Source: an uncultured Phascolarctobacterium sp. | Lineage (GTDB): Bacteria > Bacillota > Negativicutes > Acidaminococcales > Acidaminococcaceae | Direction of reading: 5' to 3' | Assembly: GCA_949285135.1 (NCBI GenBank) | Contig: CASDXO010000002.1 | Span: forward strand, 62,001 to 126,000 | DNA: 64,000 nucleotides | In this document: in pieces, positions 34,256 through 44,666 of the stretch | How positions within the stretch are numbered: the stretch's first letter is position 1 | How the letters are laid out: every line of letters starts with the position of its first letter | Position numbers and translations under genes: made by a program | The notes under the pieces: generated by a model | The model's input: the letters and a program-made list of their open reading frames with translations, nothing else | Databases searched by the model: none | Told to the model about the DNA's origin: nothing

Positions 34256-35531
34256 AAACGGCAGGGTAGTAGACCCCAGCCAAAATCTCGATGCTGTAAT
34301 GGATGTCCTTGTTGAGGACGGAAAAATCAGCACTTTGGGCAGCAATCTTACTGTCGAAGCTGACGAAGTTTATGATGCTACCGGTCTGGTTGTTACTCCT
34401 GGTTTGATTGATTTGCATACTCATATGCGCGAACCTGGTTTGGAGGCCAAAGAAGATATTATCAGCGGTACCAAGGCTGCTGCTGCCGGTGGTGTTACCA
34501 CTGTAGCCTGCATGCCTAATACCAAACCTGTCATTGATAATTCCATTATCGTATCAGGTATTAAACAGCGTGCTGCAGAAGAAAGCTACGCTAATGTAGA
34601 AGTAATAGGTGCCATCAGCAAAGGTGAACAGGGAGAAGAACTGGCTGAGCTGGGCGATATGGCAGAAAAAGGTGCCATGGCTTTTTCTGACGACGGACAT
34701 TATGTAAAAAGCTCCAGATTGTTCATGTTAGCGGCAAAATATGTTACTGCTTTTGATAAAGCGCTTATCTGTCATGCCATAGATCCGGAACTTGCTGCTG
34801 AAGGCTATATGCATGAAGGCGCTGTTTCTGCACGTATCGGTGTGCCCGGTGTGCCTGCTATTTCTGAAGATATTGCGGTTGCCCGCGACTGCCTGATTGC
34901 TGAATATACCGGGGCACATGTGCATATTGCACACGTTGCCAGCAAGGGTGCCATCGATATTATCCGTCAGGCTAAGAAAAAAGGTGTAAATGTTACCAGC
35001 GAAGTAACTGTACACCATCTGACACTGACTGACGATGCCTGCGCAGGTTATAATTCCGCAACCCGCGTATCTCCGCCGCTGCGCAGTTGGGATCACGTGG
35101 AAGCAATGCGTGCAGCTGTACTTGACGGTACTGTAGATGCAATCGTTACCGACCATGCACCGCATGCTCCGGAAGAAAAAGACGTAGAGTTCAGGTATGC
35201 TCCCTGCGGTTTCTGTGGTCTGGAAACATCTCTGGGTGTTATGCTGACAGACCTGTATCATACAAATGTATTTGATCTCAATACCATAATCAGCAAAATG
35301 AGCTGTGAACCTGCCAAATTGTTCAAATTAAAAGGTGGTACCTTGAAAGAGGGTTCTGTAGCTGATATTACGATTATGGATCTTGATAAAGAATGGACTG
35401 TTGACAGCTCCAAATTCTATACCCGCGGCAAGGCTACTCCGTATGAAGGTAAACACTGCAAGGGTAAAGCCGTTGCGACTATACTGGCGGGCAAATTTGT
35501 AATGAGAGATGGTGTAGTATGCACAAAATAG
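34239..35531 (+). CDS. pyrC: Dihydroorotase
   Basis: Zinc amidohydrolase that closes carbamoyl aspartate to dihydroorotate. The start is a TTG at 34239, overlapping pyrB, with ggggg upstream. The 430 residues show DLHTHMREPG (metal His pair), a carbamylatable Lys region, and DHAPHAPEEK (catalytic Asp), the type-I (multifunctional-like) PyrC arrangement with about 430 residues. It overlaps carA by 13 bases, continuing the tight operon. Confidence 0.95.
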   Translation: MKTLIKNGRVVDPSQNLDAVMDVLVEDGKISTLGSNLTVEADEVYDATGLVVTPGLIDLHTHMREPGLEAKEDIISGTKAAAAGGVTTVACMPNTKPVIDNSIIVSGIKQRAAEESYANVEVIGAISKGEQGEELAELGDMAEKGAMAFSDDGHYVKSSRLFMLAAKYVTAFDKALICHAIDPELAAEGYMHEGAVSARIGVPGVPAISEDIAVARDCLIAEYTGAHVHIAHVASKGAIDIIRQAKKKGVNVTSEVTVHHLTLTDDACAGYNSATRVSPPLRSWDHVEAMRAAVLDGTVDAIVTDHAPHAPEEKDVEFRYAPCGFCGLETSLGVMLTDLYHTNVFDLNTIISKMSCEPAKLFKLKGGTLKEGSVADITIMDLDKEWTVDSSKFYTRGKATPYEGKHCKGKAVATILAGKFVMRDGVVCTK

Positions 35532-36595
35532 CAAGAAAAGGTAAATTAGTATTAAAAGACGGCAGCGTTTTTGAAGGCGATTTCTATGGCAAACGCAATG
35601 CTGTGGGTGAAGTTGTATTCACAACTGGTATGAGTGGTTATCAGGAAACTCTTACCGATCCTTCTTTCTGCGGACAAATTGTTGTTATGACCTATCCGCT
35701 GGTTGGTAACTACGGTATCAATCCCATGTTTAATCAAGGTAAAAAATCTTATTTCCAGGGCTATGTAATCAGTGAGTTATGTGATTATCCCAGCAACTGG
35801 CGCAGTGAAGAAAGCCTGGAAGCATTTCTTGACAAGCAGGATGTACCTACCTTAGTGGGTGTGGATACTCGTGCTATTACCAGGAAAATACGTAAATACG
35901 GTGTTTTGAAAGGTGTTATCGTTCCGGCAGAAACTTCTCAGGAAGAAATTGATGCATTACTGGCAACCCCTGATGTGCATGACCAGATTGCTCAGGTTAC
36001 CACCAAAGAAGTTTATACCCTTGGTAATGGTAAATACCATGTAGCAGTGCTGGATTTTGGTATCAAACAAAATATTTTAAACTATCTGCAATGTTTTGAC
36101 TGCCGCCTGACCGTATTCCCGGCTTATACTCCGGCAGAAGAAGTGCTGGCAGTAAATCCTGACGGTATTTTCCTGTCCAATGGACCTGGAGATCCGAAGG
36201 ATGTGCCTGAAATTATTGCCAATGTACAAAAATTAATGGGCAAAAAACCTATCTTCGGTATCTGCATGGGTCATCAGATTTTGGCTTTGGCTAATGGCGC
36301 AGACACCTACAAAATGAAATTTGGTCATCGCGGTGTTAATCAGCCGGTTAAAGACCTTAGTACCGGTAAAATTGTAATTTCTTCTCAAAACCACGGTTAT
36401 GCAGTAGATGAAAAATCTCTGGAAGGAAAGAATATCAGAATTTCCCATATTTCCATGAATGACGGTACTATCGAAGGTCTGGAATATGGCGATCATCCTT
36501 CCTTTGCAGTACAGTATCATCCGGAAGCTTGTCCCGGCCCCGGCGGTCACGAAGCTTTATTTATACGTTTTATTGATATGATGGAGGGTCGTTAA
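35519..36595 (+). CDS. carA: Carbamoyl-phosphate synthase small chain
   Basis: Glutamine amidotransferase subunit, 358 residues, that releases ammonia for CarB. An N-terminal CarA-specific domain ([13 protein letters not shown]) is followed by a class I GATase with SNGPGDP, the nucleophile Cys in GICMGHQ, and a C-terminal His-Glu in [11 protein letters not shown]. It overlaps pyrC by 13 bases and carB starts 2 bases after its stop. Confidence 0.97.
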   Translation: MHKIARKGKLVLKDGSVFEGDFYGKRNAVGEVVFTTGMSGYQETLTDPSFCGQIVVMTYPLVGNYGINPMFNQGKKSYFQGYVISELCDYPSNWRSEESLEAFLDKQDVPTLVGVDTRAITRKIRKYGVLKGVIVPAETSQEEIDALLATPDVHDQIAQVTTKEVYTLGNGKYHVAVLDFGIKQNILNYLQCFDCRLTVFPAYTPAEEVLAVNPDGIFLSNGPGDPKDVPEIIANVQKLMGKKPIFGICMGHQILALANGADTYKMKFGHRGVNQPVKDLSTGKIVISSQNHGYAVDEKSLEGKNIRISHISMNDGTIEGLEYGDHPSFAVQYHPEACPGPGGHEALFIRFIDMMEGR

Positions 36596-36597
36596 GC

Positions 36598-39500
36598 ATG
36601 CCGAAACTTAAAAATATAAAGAAAGTCCTTGTTATCGGCTCTGGTCCTATTATTATCGGACAGGCTGCCGAATTTGACTATGCAGGTACTCAAGCCTGCC
36701 GTGCTCTGAAAGAAGAAGGTCTGGAGGTTGTACTGGTAAACAGTAACCCGGCAACCATTATGACCGATGTTAATATCGCTGACCGTGTTTATGTTGAGCC
36801 TATCAATGTTGAATTTCTGGAAAGCGTTATTAAACGTGAACGCCCTGATTCCCTGCTGGCTACACTTGGCGGACAGGTAGGTCTGAACCTGGCTATGGCT
36901 CTGGATGAAAAAGGTATCCTGAGCGAATATAATGTAAAACTGCTGGGCACTCAGATTGCCAGCATCAAACGCGGTGAAGACCGTGAACTCTTTAAAGAAA
37001 CTATGGAAAAAATCAATCAGCCGATTCCCGAAAGCACCATCGTTGAAACTGTTATGGCTGCCTGTGAATTCGGTAAAAAGATTGGTTATCCTTTGATTGT
37101 ACGCCCTGCATATACTTTGGGCGGTACCGGCGGCGGTATTGCCAATGATGAAGAAGAACTGATTGATATTGTGCAGAAAGGCCTCGGCTACAGCCCGATC
37201 AGTCAGTGCCTGATTGAACGCAGTATTGCTGGCTGGAAGGAAATTGAATTTGAGGTTATCCGTGATGCTGCTGATAACTGCATCACTGTCTGCTCCATGG
37301 AAAACGTCGATCCTGTCGGCGTACATACTGGCGACTCCATCGTAGTTGCACCGGCGCAGACCCTGAACGATAAGGAAGTACACATGCTGCGTCAGGCTTC
37401 TATCGATATTGTCCGTGAATTGGGCGTATGCGGCGGCTGCAATGTACAGCTTGCTCTGGATCCGTTCTCTGAAAACTATTATGTAATTGAAGTAAATCCT
37501 CGTGTAAGCCGCAGTTCGGCGCTGGCTTCCAAGGCTACCGGTTATCCGATTGCCAAAGTTACTACCAAGATTGCCGTAGGTTATAATCTGGATGAGATTG
37601 AAAATGCTGTAACCAAGAAAACCAAAGCCTGCTTTGAGCCTTCCATCGACTATATTGTTTTGAAATTCCCGCGTTGGCCTTTCGATAAATTTGTAACTGC
37701 TGACCGCACTCTCGGTACTCAGATGAAAGCTACCGGTGAAGTAATGGCTATTGAACGCAGCTTTGAAGCTTCCATGCTGAAAGCTATCCGTTCTCTGGAA
37801 ATTGGTCTGACACATCTGGAAATGCCTGAGCTGAAAGCTTTGAGCGACGAAGAAATTAAAGACCGCATCAAACTGATTGATGATCAGAGAATATTTGTTA
37901 TTACCGAAGCGTTGCGTCGCGGTGTGACTATCGACTATATTTACGATATTACCAAGATGGATAAATGGTTCCTGTACAAAATCAATAATATCGTAAAAAT
38001 GGAAAAAGCTTTGCAGACCCATACCCTTACTCCGAGCCTGCTGCTGAAAGCAAAGAAAATGGGATTTGCTGACAGCGTTATCGGCGGCTACGTAGGTAAG
38101 AGCATGATGGAAATCCGTGAAATGCGTAAAGCTAACGGTATTCTGCCTACTTATAAGATGGTTGATACCTGCGCTGCGGAATTTGAAGCAGAGACTCCGT
38201 ATTACTATTCCACCTATGCAACAGAAGATGAAGTTACTGTCAGTGACAGAAAAAAAGTTGTCGTACTTGGTTCCGGTCCTATCCGTATCGGTCAGGGCGT
38301 AGAATTCGACTATTGCTCCGTACATTCTGTCTGGGCACTGAAAGAACTGGGTTACGAAACTATCATCATCAACAATAACCCTGAAACTGTTTCTACCGAC
38401 TTTGATATTTCTGACAAACTGTATTTTGAACCTTTGACTCTGGAAGATGTTCTGAACGTAATCGACAAAGAACAGCCGGAAGGCGTTATTGTACAATTTG
38501 GTGGCCAGACTGCCATCAATCTGGCAGGTCCGCTGGATAAAGCAGGTGTCAAGATTCTTGGCAGCAGCGTAGACAGCATTGACCGCGCCGAAGACCGTGA
38601 ACGTTTTGAACAGCTGCTTACCGACTGCGAGATTCCTCGTCCGAAAGGACATACCGCATTTGATACAGAAGGCGCACTGAAAGCTGCTGATGATGTAGGC
38701 TATCCGGTTATGGTACGTCCTTCTTACGTACTGGGCGGACGTGCTATGGAAATCGTTTACAACGATGAAGAACTGAAACATTATATGTCCAGTGCCGTAA
38801 AGGCTTCCAGAGAACATCCTGTACTGGTAGACCATTACCTGCAGGGTACTGAAGTAGAAGTTGATGCTATCTGCGACGGTAAGGAAGTACTCATCCCCGG
38901 CATTATGGAACACGTAGAAAGAGCGGGCGTTCACTCCGGTGACTCTATCGCCGTATATCCGCCGCGCAGTCTTTCTGAATCTGTAATCAGAACTATCATT
39001 AACTATACCAATAAGATGGCGTTGGGACTGGAAGTTAAAGGTATGATCAATATCCAGTACATTGTTCGTAACGACCATGTATTCGTTATTGAAGTAAATC
39101 CGCGTTCTTCCAGAACCGTGCCGTTCCTGAGCAAAGTAACCGGTGTGCCCATGGTAAATGTTGCTACCAAGGCAGCGATGGGCTGCAGCCTGAAAGAACA
39201 GGGTTACAGAGCTGGGCTGAAGTTGTTCCCAGATTATTATGCAGTTAAGGCTCCTGTATTCTCTTTCAATAAGATGAGTAACGTTGATATCACCCTTGGG
39301 CCGGAAATGAAATCTACCGGTGAAGTAATGGCTGTTGACTATCAGTATAGCCGCGCTTTGTATAAAGCATGTATCGCTTCCGGCATCAATGTGCCGCACG
39401 AAGGCTCTATCCTGATTACCGTTGCCGACATGGATAAGGAAGAAGCTGCTGAAATTGCCAAAGGTTTTGAGGAACTTGGCTATAAAGTAACAGCTACCGG

Positions 39501-39807
39501 CGGTACTGCTGAATATCTGAAACAACATGATATCGAAGTGCGTGTTGCTACAAAAGTAAGCGAAGGTACTCCTAATATCCTTGACGACATCAAAGAAGGC
39601 CATATCAGCATGGTAATCAATACTACCAACCATGGCCGTGATGCAGAACGTGACGGCTTCAAAATCAGACGTTCCACTGTTGAACATGCTATTGCCTGCC
39701 TGACTTCTCTGGATACTGCACGTGAACTGCAGCATGTTATGAGTGCGATGCGCCGTCGTCGTGTTATCAGTATCGTAGCTTTGCAGGATCTGGCTTGGGA
39801 GGACTAA
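36598..39807 (+). CDS. carB: Carbamoyl-phosphate synthase large chain
   Basis: Makes carbamoyl phosphate from bicarbonate, ammonia and two ATP. The 1069 residues contain two ATP-grasp halves, each introduced by a related N-lobe ([19 protein letters not shown] and [19 protein letters not shown]), [13 protein letters not shown] and [12 protein letters not shown], and a C-terminal allosteric MGS-like domain ([10 protein letters not shown]). It is full length. A long open frame on the opposite strand is a coding shadow. The pyrK Shine-Dalgarno lies in its last codons. Confidence 0.97.
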   Translation: MPKLKNIKKVLVIGSGPIIIGQAAEFDYAGTQACRALKEEGLEVVLVNSNPATIMTDVNIADRVYVEPINVEFLESVIKRERPDSLLATLGGQVGLNLAMALDEKGILSEYNVKLLGTQIASIKRGEDRELFKETMEKINQPIPESTIVETVMAACEFGKKIGYPLIVRPAYTLGGTGGGIANDEEELIDIVQKGLGYSPISQCLIERSIAGWKEIEFEVIRDAADNCITVCSMENVDPVGVHTGDSIVVAPAQTLNDKEVHMLRQASIDIVRELGVCGGCNVQLALDPFSENYYVIEVNPRVSRSSALASKATGYPIAKVTTKIAVGYNLDEIENAVTKKTKACFEPSIDYIVLKFPRWPFDKFVTADRTLGTQMKATGEVMAIERSFEASMLKAIRSLEIGLTHLEMPELKALSDEEIKDRIKLIDDQRIFVITEALRRGVTIDYIYDITKMDKWFLYKINNIVKMEKALQTHTLTPSLLLKAKKMGFADSVIGGYVGKSMMEIREMRKANGILPTYKMVDTCAAEFEAETPYYYSTYATEDEVTVSDRKKVVVLGSGPIRIGQGVEFDYCSVHSVWALKELGYETIIINNNPETVSTDFDISDKLYFEPLTLEDVLNVIDKEQPEGVIVQFGGQTAINLAGPLDKAGVKILGSSVDSIDRAEDRERFEQLLTDCEIPRPKGHTAFDTEGALKAADDVGYPVMVRPSYVLGGRAMEIVYNDEELKHYMSSAVKASREHPVLVDHYLQGTEVEVDAICDGKEVLIPGIMEHVERAGVHSGDSIAVYPPRSLSESVIRTIINYTNKMALGLEVKGMINIQYIVRNDHVFVIEVNPRSSRTVPFLSKVTGVPMVNVATKAAMGCSLKEQGYRAGLKLFPDYYAVKAPVFSFNKMSNVDITLGPEMKSTGEVMAVDYQYSRALYKACIASGINVPHEGSILITVADMDKEEAAEIAKGFEELGYKVTATGGTAEYLKQHDIEVRVATKVSEGTPNILDDIKEGHISMVINTTNHGRDAERDGFKIRRSTVEHAIACLTSLDTARELQHVMSAMRRRRVISIVALQDLAWED

Positions 39808-39809
39808 AA

Positions 39810-40577
39810 ATGCCAAAAACAATTGCTGAAGCAAAAGTTATTGGACAAAAGGTACTGAACAGTACTATTAAAATGATAGAAGTTTATGCACCTGAAATTG
39901 CAGAACAGGCTGTTCCCGGACAGTTTGTTAATGTACAGGTGTGCAGAAATTCTGCTCCGCTGCTGCGCCGTCCTTTCGGCGTGGCCGGAGTAAATAAAAA
40001 GAACGGTACTTTTACCATGATTTACAGAATCATCGGCGAAGGTACACACATTCTGGCTGATGTATGTACAGGGGATAAACTAAGTATTGTAGGCCCGTTG
40101 GGTCATGGTTTTGACATGAGTGCCGAAAAACCGCTGCTTGTCGGCGGCGGACTTGGCCTTGCGCCGCTGCTGTTTCTGGCCTCAGGTTTTGGTGCAGGTA
40201 AAACGGATTTGCTGATGGGCGGACGTAATAAAGAAGAAGTTTTCTGGTCCTGCCTGTATGACAGTCTGTGTTCTGACATCTTTGTTACTACCGATGACGG
40301 CAGCGAAGGTACTAAAGGTACGGTTATGGCGCTGCTGCCGGAATTGCTGCAGCAGAAAGGTTATGACTGTGTCTATGTCTGCGGACCTGTACCTATGATG
40401 AAGGCAGTTGCTGAAGCATGCCTGAAAGCAGGCGTAAAATGTCAGGTATCGCTGGAAAAATATATGGCCTGTGGTTTAGGTGCATGTTTGTCCTGTGCCT
40501 GCGGTGGTATTGGCAAACGCATGAAGGTTTGTACTGACGGGCCGGTGTTCTGGGCAGAGGAGGTAACGGAATGGTAA
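39810..40577 (+). CDS. pyrK: Dihydroorotate dehydrogenase electron-transfer subunit
   Basis: Iron-sulfur flavoprotein that links PyrD class 1B to NAD+. I use the ATG at 39810 behind gggagga, giving 255 residues; the in-frame TTG at 39795 is inside carB. Seen: FAD-binding RRPFGVA and [11 protein letters not shown]-binding [10 protein letters not shown], and the [2Fe-2S] Cys set [11 protein letters not shown] ... VCTDGPVF. pyrD starts within its last few codons. Confidence 0.95.
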   Translation: MPKTIAEAKVIGQKVLNSTIKMIEVYAPEIAEQAVPGQFVNVQVCRNSAPLLRRPFGVAGVNKKNGTFTMIYRIIGEGTHILADVCTGDKLSIVGPLGHGFDMSAEKPLLVGGGLGLAPLLFLASGFGAGKTDLLMGGRNKEEVFWSCLYDSLCSDIFVTTDDGSEGTKGTVMALLPELLQQKGYDCVYVCGPVPMMKAVAEACLKAGVKCQVSLEKYMACGLGACLSCACGGIGKRMKVCTDGPVFWAEEVTEW

Positions 40578-41530
40578 AGTCTTTATATGAAGGCAGACTG
40601 GCAGTGGATATTGCCGGTTTGAAAATGCAGACTCCTGTTACTACCGGTTCCGGTACTTTTGGTTTTGGCCTTGAATTCTGTGATTTTCTGGATTTGGAAA
40701 AAGTTGGTGCTGTTACCGTAAAAGGTACATCACTTTTGCCTGCTGCCGGTAATAAAGGTCAGCGTGCTGTGGAAACGCCATCCGGTATGCTTAACTGTAT
40801 TGGTCTGGAAAATCCTGGCAGCGATTATTTTCTGGAGCATACTTTACCCCAGCTGCGTAAGTATGATGTACCGGTAATTGTCAATATCTACGGACATTCC
40901 CCGGAAGAATACGGTGCCGTAGCTAAAAAACTGGATGTAGACGGGGTAGATGCGCTGGAAATTAATATTTCCTGCCCCAATGTCAAAGAGGGCGGCATTG
41001 TTTTTGGAACTTGCCCGGATGCTGCTGCAGAAGTTATTAAACAGGTAAAGAGTAATACATCCAAGATGGTTATTACCAAATTATCACCCAATGTAACTGA
41101 TATCGTTGCTATGGCAAAAGCGGCAGAAGCTGCAGGTACGGATGCTATTTCCCTTATCAATACGCTGATAGGTACCAGGATAGATATTGAACGTCAGCGT
41201 CCTGTACTGGGTAATATTATTGGTGGTTTGAGCGGCCCTGCAGTAAGACCTGTAGCAGTACGCATGTGCTATCAGGTAGCTCAGTCAGTAAGCGTACCGA
41301 TTATTGGTATGGGCGGCATTATGAATGCCGAAGATGCTATTGAATTTATGCTGGCTGGCGCCAGTGCAGTAGCTGTTGGTACAGCTAATTTTGTGCATCC
41401 TGATATTGCAGAAACCATTGCACACGGTATGCTGGCGTATCTTGACCGTCATAATGTGCGTAATATAACAGAAATTATTGGTCTGGCTTTGCCGGAAGGT
41501 AAGGCAAGTATGCCTCTTTTTAACAGATAA
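40571..41530 (+). CDS. pyrD: Dihydroorotate dehydrogenase, class 1B catalytic subunit
   Basis: FMN enzyme oxidising dihydroorotate to orotate, cytosolic and NAD-linked through PyrK, as suits an anaerobe. The 319 residues have the FMN/substrate motifs NCIGLENPG, the class 1 catalytic Cys in EINISCPN, Lys in ITKLSPN, and the FMN phosphate loop [11 protein letters not shown]. It overlaps pyrK by 7 bases. A 47-base gap follows before pyrF. Confidence 0.96.
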   Translation: MVKSLYEGRLAVDIAGLKMQTPVTTGSGTFGFGLEFCDFLDLEKVGAVTVKGTSLLPAAGNKGQRAVETPSGMLNCIGLENPGSDYFLEHTLPQLRKYDVPVIVNIYGHSPEEYGAVAKKLDVDGVDALEINISCPNVKEGGIVFGTCPDAAAEVIKQVKSNTSKMVITKLSPNVTDIVAMAKAAEAAGTDAISLINTLIGTRIDIERQRPVLGNIIGGLSGPAVRPVAVRMCYQVAQSVSVPIIGMGGIMNAEDAIEFMLAGASAVAVGTANFVHPDIAETIAHGMLAYLDRHNVRNITEIIGLALPEGKASMPLFNR

Positions 41531-41577
41531 AATAACTGGCAATGTGGATTATTGCCGTAAGGTAAGGAGGAGATTGT

Positions 41578-42294
41578 GTGCAGCACGATGATCGTTTGAT
41601 AGTGGCGCTGGATTTTCCAACTCTGGAACAGGCAAAAAGCTGTGTGCTGGAGCTGGGAGATGCAGTAAGTTATTATAAGGTTGGTATGGAATTGTACTAT
41701 GCTGTAGGCAGCGAGATTATCCGTTTCCTGAAAAGTCAGAATAAACAGGTATTCCTTGATCTTAAACTGCAGGATATCCCTAATACTGTAGCGCATGCGC
41801 TGACAGTTCTCAGCGGACTGGGGGCTGACATGATGAATGTACATGCTGTTGGCGGCCGCAAGATGATGAGCGAAGCTGTTAAGGCAGTACATGCTGCTGC
41901 AGAAGCTGCGGGTAAACCGGCACCGAAACTGATTGCTGTTACCATTCTTACCAGTATGGATAATGAGCAGTTTGCTAATCTTAATTACCAAAATACCATT
42001 GCTGAACAGGTAATTGCTCTGGCAAAATTAGCCAAAGAAGCAGGCATGGATGGTGTTGTTGCTTCTCCGCAGGAAGCATCTGCTATCAGAGAAGCATGTG
42101 GTAAAGATTTCCTGATTGTTACTCCCGGCGTGCGTCCGGCAGGTGCATCTCTTGACGACCAGAGCCGTGTGGCAACACCGGCAGGTGCTTTTAAAAATGG
42201 CTCCAGCCATATCGTAGTTGGGCGTCCTATTACTAAAGCAGAAAACAGGCAGGCTGCTGCAGAAGCAATTGTGGAAGAAATCAAAGGAGTGTAA
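41578..42294 (+). CDS. pyrF: Orotidine 5'-phosphate decarboxylase
   Basis: Last step of UMP synthesis. The start is a GTG at 41578 with aaggagg nine bases before it. The 238 residues carry ALDFPTLEQA, the catalytic array DLKLQDIPNT (Asp-Lys-x-x-Asp), and TPGVRP with the phosphate-binding VVGRPIT. It is followed by pyrE after 5 bases. Confidence 0.96.
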   Translation: MQHDDRLIVALDFPTLEQAKSCVLELGDAVSYYKVGMELYYAVGSEIIRFLKSQNKQVFLDLKLQDIPNTVAHALTVLSGLGADMMNVHAVGGRKMMSEAVKAVHAAAEAAGKPAPKLIAVTILTSMDNEQFANLNYQNTIAEQVIALAKLAKEAGMDGVVASPQEASAIREACGKDFLIVTPGVRPAGASLDDQSRVATPAGAFKNGSSHIVVGRPITKAENRQAAAEAIVEEIKGV

Positions 42295-42299
42295 GACTG

Positions 42300-42875
42300 A
42301 TGTTGGAAGAAAAAGATGTAATGAAAATGCTGGAAGAAACTCAGGCTGTGCTGCATGGTCACTTTTTGCTGACCAGCGGTTTGCATAGCCCCATGTATGT
42401 TGAAAAATTCAACGTACTGCAGCATCCTAAATATACTGAAAAACTGTGCCAGGAAATTGCCCGTCGTTATGAAAATGACAATGTAGAGCTGGTTGTAGGT
42501 CCTGTAACCGGCGGTATTCTTTTAGCCCACGAAGTAGGTAAGGCTCTTGGTACACGTGCTATCTTTACTGAACGTGAAAACGGCAAAATGACCTTGAAAC
42601 GCGGCTTCCACATCGAACCGGGTACCCGTGTGCTGGTAGTTGAAGATATTGTTACTACCGGCGGCAGTGTACGTGAGGTTATGGAAGTTGTTAAAGAACA
42701 TGGTGGTGAGCTGGTAGGTGTAGGTCTGTTAGTTGACCGCAGCGGCGGTAAAGTTGATTTTGGTATCCGTACAGAAGCTTTGCTGCATCTCAGTGTAGAA
42801 ACCTTTGACCCCAATAATTGCCCGCTGTGTGCAAAAGATATTCCTTTTACCAAACGTGGCAGAACAGGGAAATAA
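42300..42875 (+). CDS. pyrE: Orotate phosphoribosyltransferase
   Basis: Transfers ribose phosphate from PRPP to orotate. The 191 residues include the PRPP loop VLVVEDIVTTGGS and a C-terminal Cys pair (NNCPLCAKDIP) found in some Firmicute-type PyrE proteins. It is the last gene of the pyr operon before a strong terminator, so all steps from carbamoyl phosphate to UMP are encoded together here. Confidence 0.95.
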   Translation: MLEEKDVMKMLEETQAVLHGHFLLTSGLHSPMYVEKFNVLQHPKYTEKLCQEIARRYENDNVELVVGPVTGGILLAHEVGKALGTRAIFTERENGKMTLKRGFHIEPGTRVLVVEDIVTTGGSVREVMEVVKEHGGELVGVGLLVDRSGGKVDFGIRTEALLHLSVETFDPNNCPLCAKDIPFTKRGRTGK

Positions 42876-42891
42876 TTTTAAAGCGCAAATA

Positions 42892-42926
42892 AAAAACCAG
42901 ACTGCATTGATTGCAGTCTGGTTTTT
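42892..42926. terminator. Bidirectional terminator after pyrE
   Basis: Fifteen-base stem, 42892-42906 with 42912-42926, with A and T tracts. It ends both the pyr operon and the converging hydrogenase operon. Confidence 0.92.
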
Positions 42927-42941
42927 AGTTTATCTGAAAGC

Positions 42942-44666
42942 TTACAGATAGTTTCTTTCTTCTACATGATTGGAATGCAGAAGTTCTTCAGCACGTTCAC
43001 TGAGTGGTTTGGTAAGATATTTAGCATAAAGTTCCTGTACATCAGGATTGTTATGAGATTGTTTCAGCGGGCGTTCATCGTCCAGCTGATACAGTTTCTG
43101 GCCGCGGCTGCCGGCAAGTTCGCAGCCGTCGTGGATGGGTTGTCCGCCGCCGCCTACACAGCCGCCAGGGCAGGCCATAATTTCAACAAAATCGTATTTA
43201 GCCTTGCCTGCTTTGATATCTTCGAGCAGTTTACCTGCGTTACCAAGTCCGCTGACGGTACAGGTACGCAGCACTTTGTCACCAAGTTTAAATTCTTTTA
43301 CCTTACGTCCTGCTTCGCCGCGTACATCGACAAAAGCATCGCGAGGAGCTTCTTTGCCTTCTACAACAGCATACGCAGTGCGCAGTGCGGCTTCCATAAC
43401 GCCGCCCGTAACACCGAAGATAACTGCTGCGCCGGTACTCTTGCCTAAAGGATTATCAAAAGGCATTTCTTGCAGTGTGGTGATATCGATATGTTCAGCA
43501 CGAATCATACGGGCAAACTCACGAGTTGTCAGTACAATATCAACATCACGGGCACCACTGTCATTCATGCTGGGCAATGCAGCCTCACGTTTTTTGGAAA
43601 CGCAGGGCATGATGGAAATAGAGCAGATATCCTCAGGAGCCAGACCTTTAGCCTGTGCAAAGTAGGTTTTCAGAATAGCGCCAAAAATCTGCTGCGGTGA
43701 TTTTGTTGTGGAAAGATAAGGTACGAATTCAGGATATTTTTTTGTTACATAGCTTACCCAGCCGGGGCAGCAGGAAGTAAACATAGGCCATTTATGGTTT
43801 TCAGGTGCCTGCAGATGTTCCAGCAGTTCGCTGCCTTCTTCCATAATGGTTACGTCAGCAGAAAAGCTTGTATCAAATACATAGTCAAATCCCATGCGTT
43901 TGAGTGCTGCTACCATCGTTCCTTCTGTTGCTTTGCCTTCCGGCAGGCCCATAGCTTCAGCCCATGCAGTACGTACAGCAGGAGCAACCTGGACAGCTGT
44001 TACCTTGCTGTTGTCAGCCAGGGCCGCAAATACTTTGGGTACATCATCGCGTTCACGCAGTGCTCCGGTAGGGCAGTGAGTAATACATTGTCCGCAAAGG
44101 CTGCAGTCTGCAGCAGCTATGCTAAGATTGCCAGTGACGCCTACAGTAGTGCGGGAACCAGTATTTTGCACTTCCCAGATATTAAGCCCCTGGACTTTAT
44201 CACATATCTGTACGCAGCGCATACATTTAATACATTTTTTTGAGTCACGAATGAGCGGGAAATCCATATCCCAGGGAAGATCGGCAACATCCTTGGCAAA
44301 GGGACTTTCCAGAATTGCCAGATCATTGGCCGTTTTTTGGAGATTGCAGTTGCCGCTGCGTACACACATGGCACAGGTACAGTCATGCTGGGAAAGAATA
44401 AGTTCGACATTGGTGCGTCTTGCAGCACGAACCTTGGGAGAATTGGTATAGACAACAAGGCCGTCTTCAGCAGGAGTATTGCAGGAAGTGGCCAGCTTAT
44501 TTTTGCCCTGTATTTCTACTACGCAGACTTTGCAGGCACCTATTTCATTAATCCCTTCCAGAAAGCAGAGGTGGGGAATATTTATACCTGCAGAGGCAGC
44601 AGCCTTCATAATAGTAGTGCCTTCAGACACGGTTATTTTCTGACCGTCAATAGTTAAAGTTACCAT
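42942..44666 (-). CDS. [FeFe] hydrogenase catalytic subunit, multi-cluster
   Basis: H2-evolving or H2-oxidising enzyme of 574 residues. N-terminal [2Fe-2S] domain (LCFLEGINEIGACKVC), the His-Cys3 [4Fe-4S] site (HDCTCAMCVRSGNC), a two-cluster ferredoxin (CIKCMRCVQICD, CSLCGQCITHCPTG), then the H-cluster motifs TSCCPGW, MPCVSKK and MACPGGCVGGGGQP. All four H-cluster Cys are present, so it should be active if the maturases HydEFG (not in this window) exist. Its ATG lies inside the last codons of the upstream flavoprotein gene (7-base overlap), indicating a two-subunit enzyme. Confidence 0.95.
   Translation of the reverse strand: MVTLTIDGQKITVSEGTTIMKAAASAGINIPHLCFLEGINEIGACKVCVVEIQGKNKLATSCNTPAEDGLVVYTNSPKVRAARRTNVELILSQHDCTCAMCVRSGNCNLQKTANDLAILESPFAKDVADLPWDMDFPLIRDSKKCIKCMRCVQICDKVQGLNIWEVQNTGSRTTVGVTGNLSIAAADCSLCGQCITHCPTGALRERDDVPKVFAALADNSKVTAVQVAPAVRTAWAEAMGLPEGKATEGTMVAALKRMGFDYVFDTSFSADVTIMEEGSELLEHLQAPENHKWPMFTSCCPGWVSYVTKKYPEFVPYLSTTKSPQQIFGAILKTYFAQAKGLAPEDICSISIMPCVSKKREAALPSMNDSGARDVDIVLTTREFARMIRAEHIDITTLQEMPFDNPLGKSTGAAVIFGVTGGVMEAALRTAYAVVEGKEAPRDAFVDVRGEAGRKVKEFKLGDKVLRTCTVSGLGNAGKLLEDIKAGKAKYDFVEIMACPGGCVGGGGQPIHDGCELAGSRGQKLYQLDDERPLKQSHNNPDVQELYAKYLTKPLSERAEELLHSNHVEERNYL

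Noticed and set aside
36592-39834. A 1080-codon open frame on the minus strand across carB
   Set aside because: It mirrors carB on the coding strand and arises from the codon bias of that gene. No ribosome binding site, no recognisable product.
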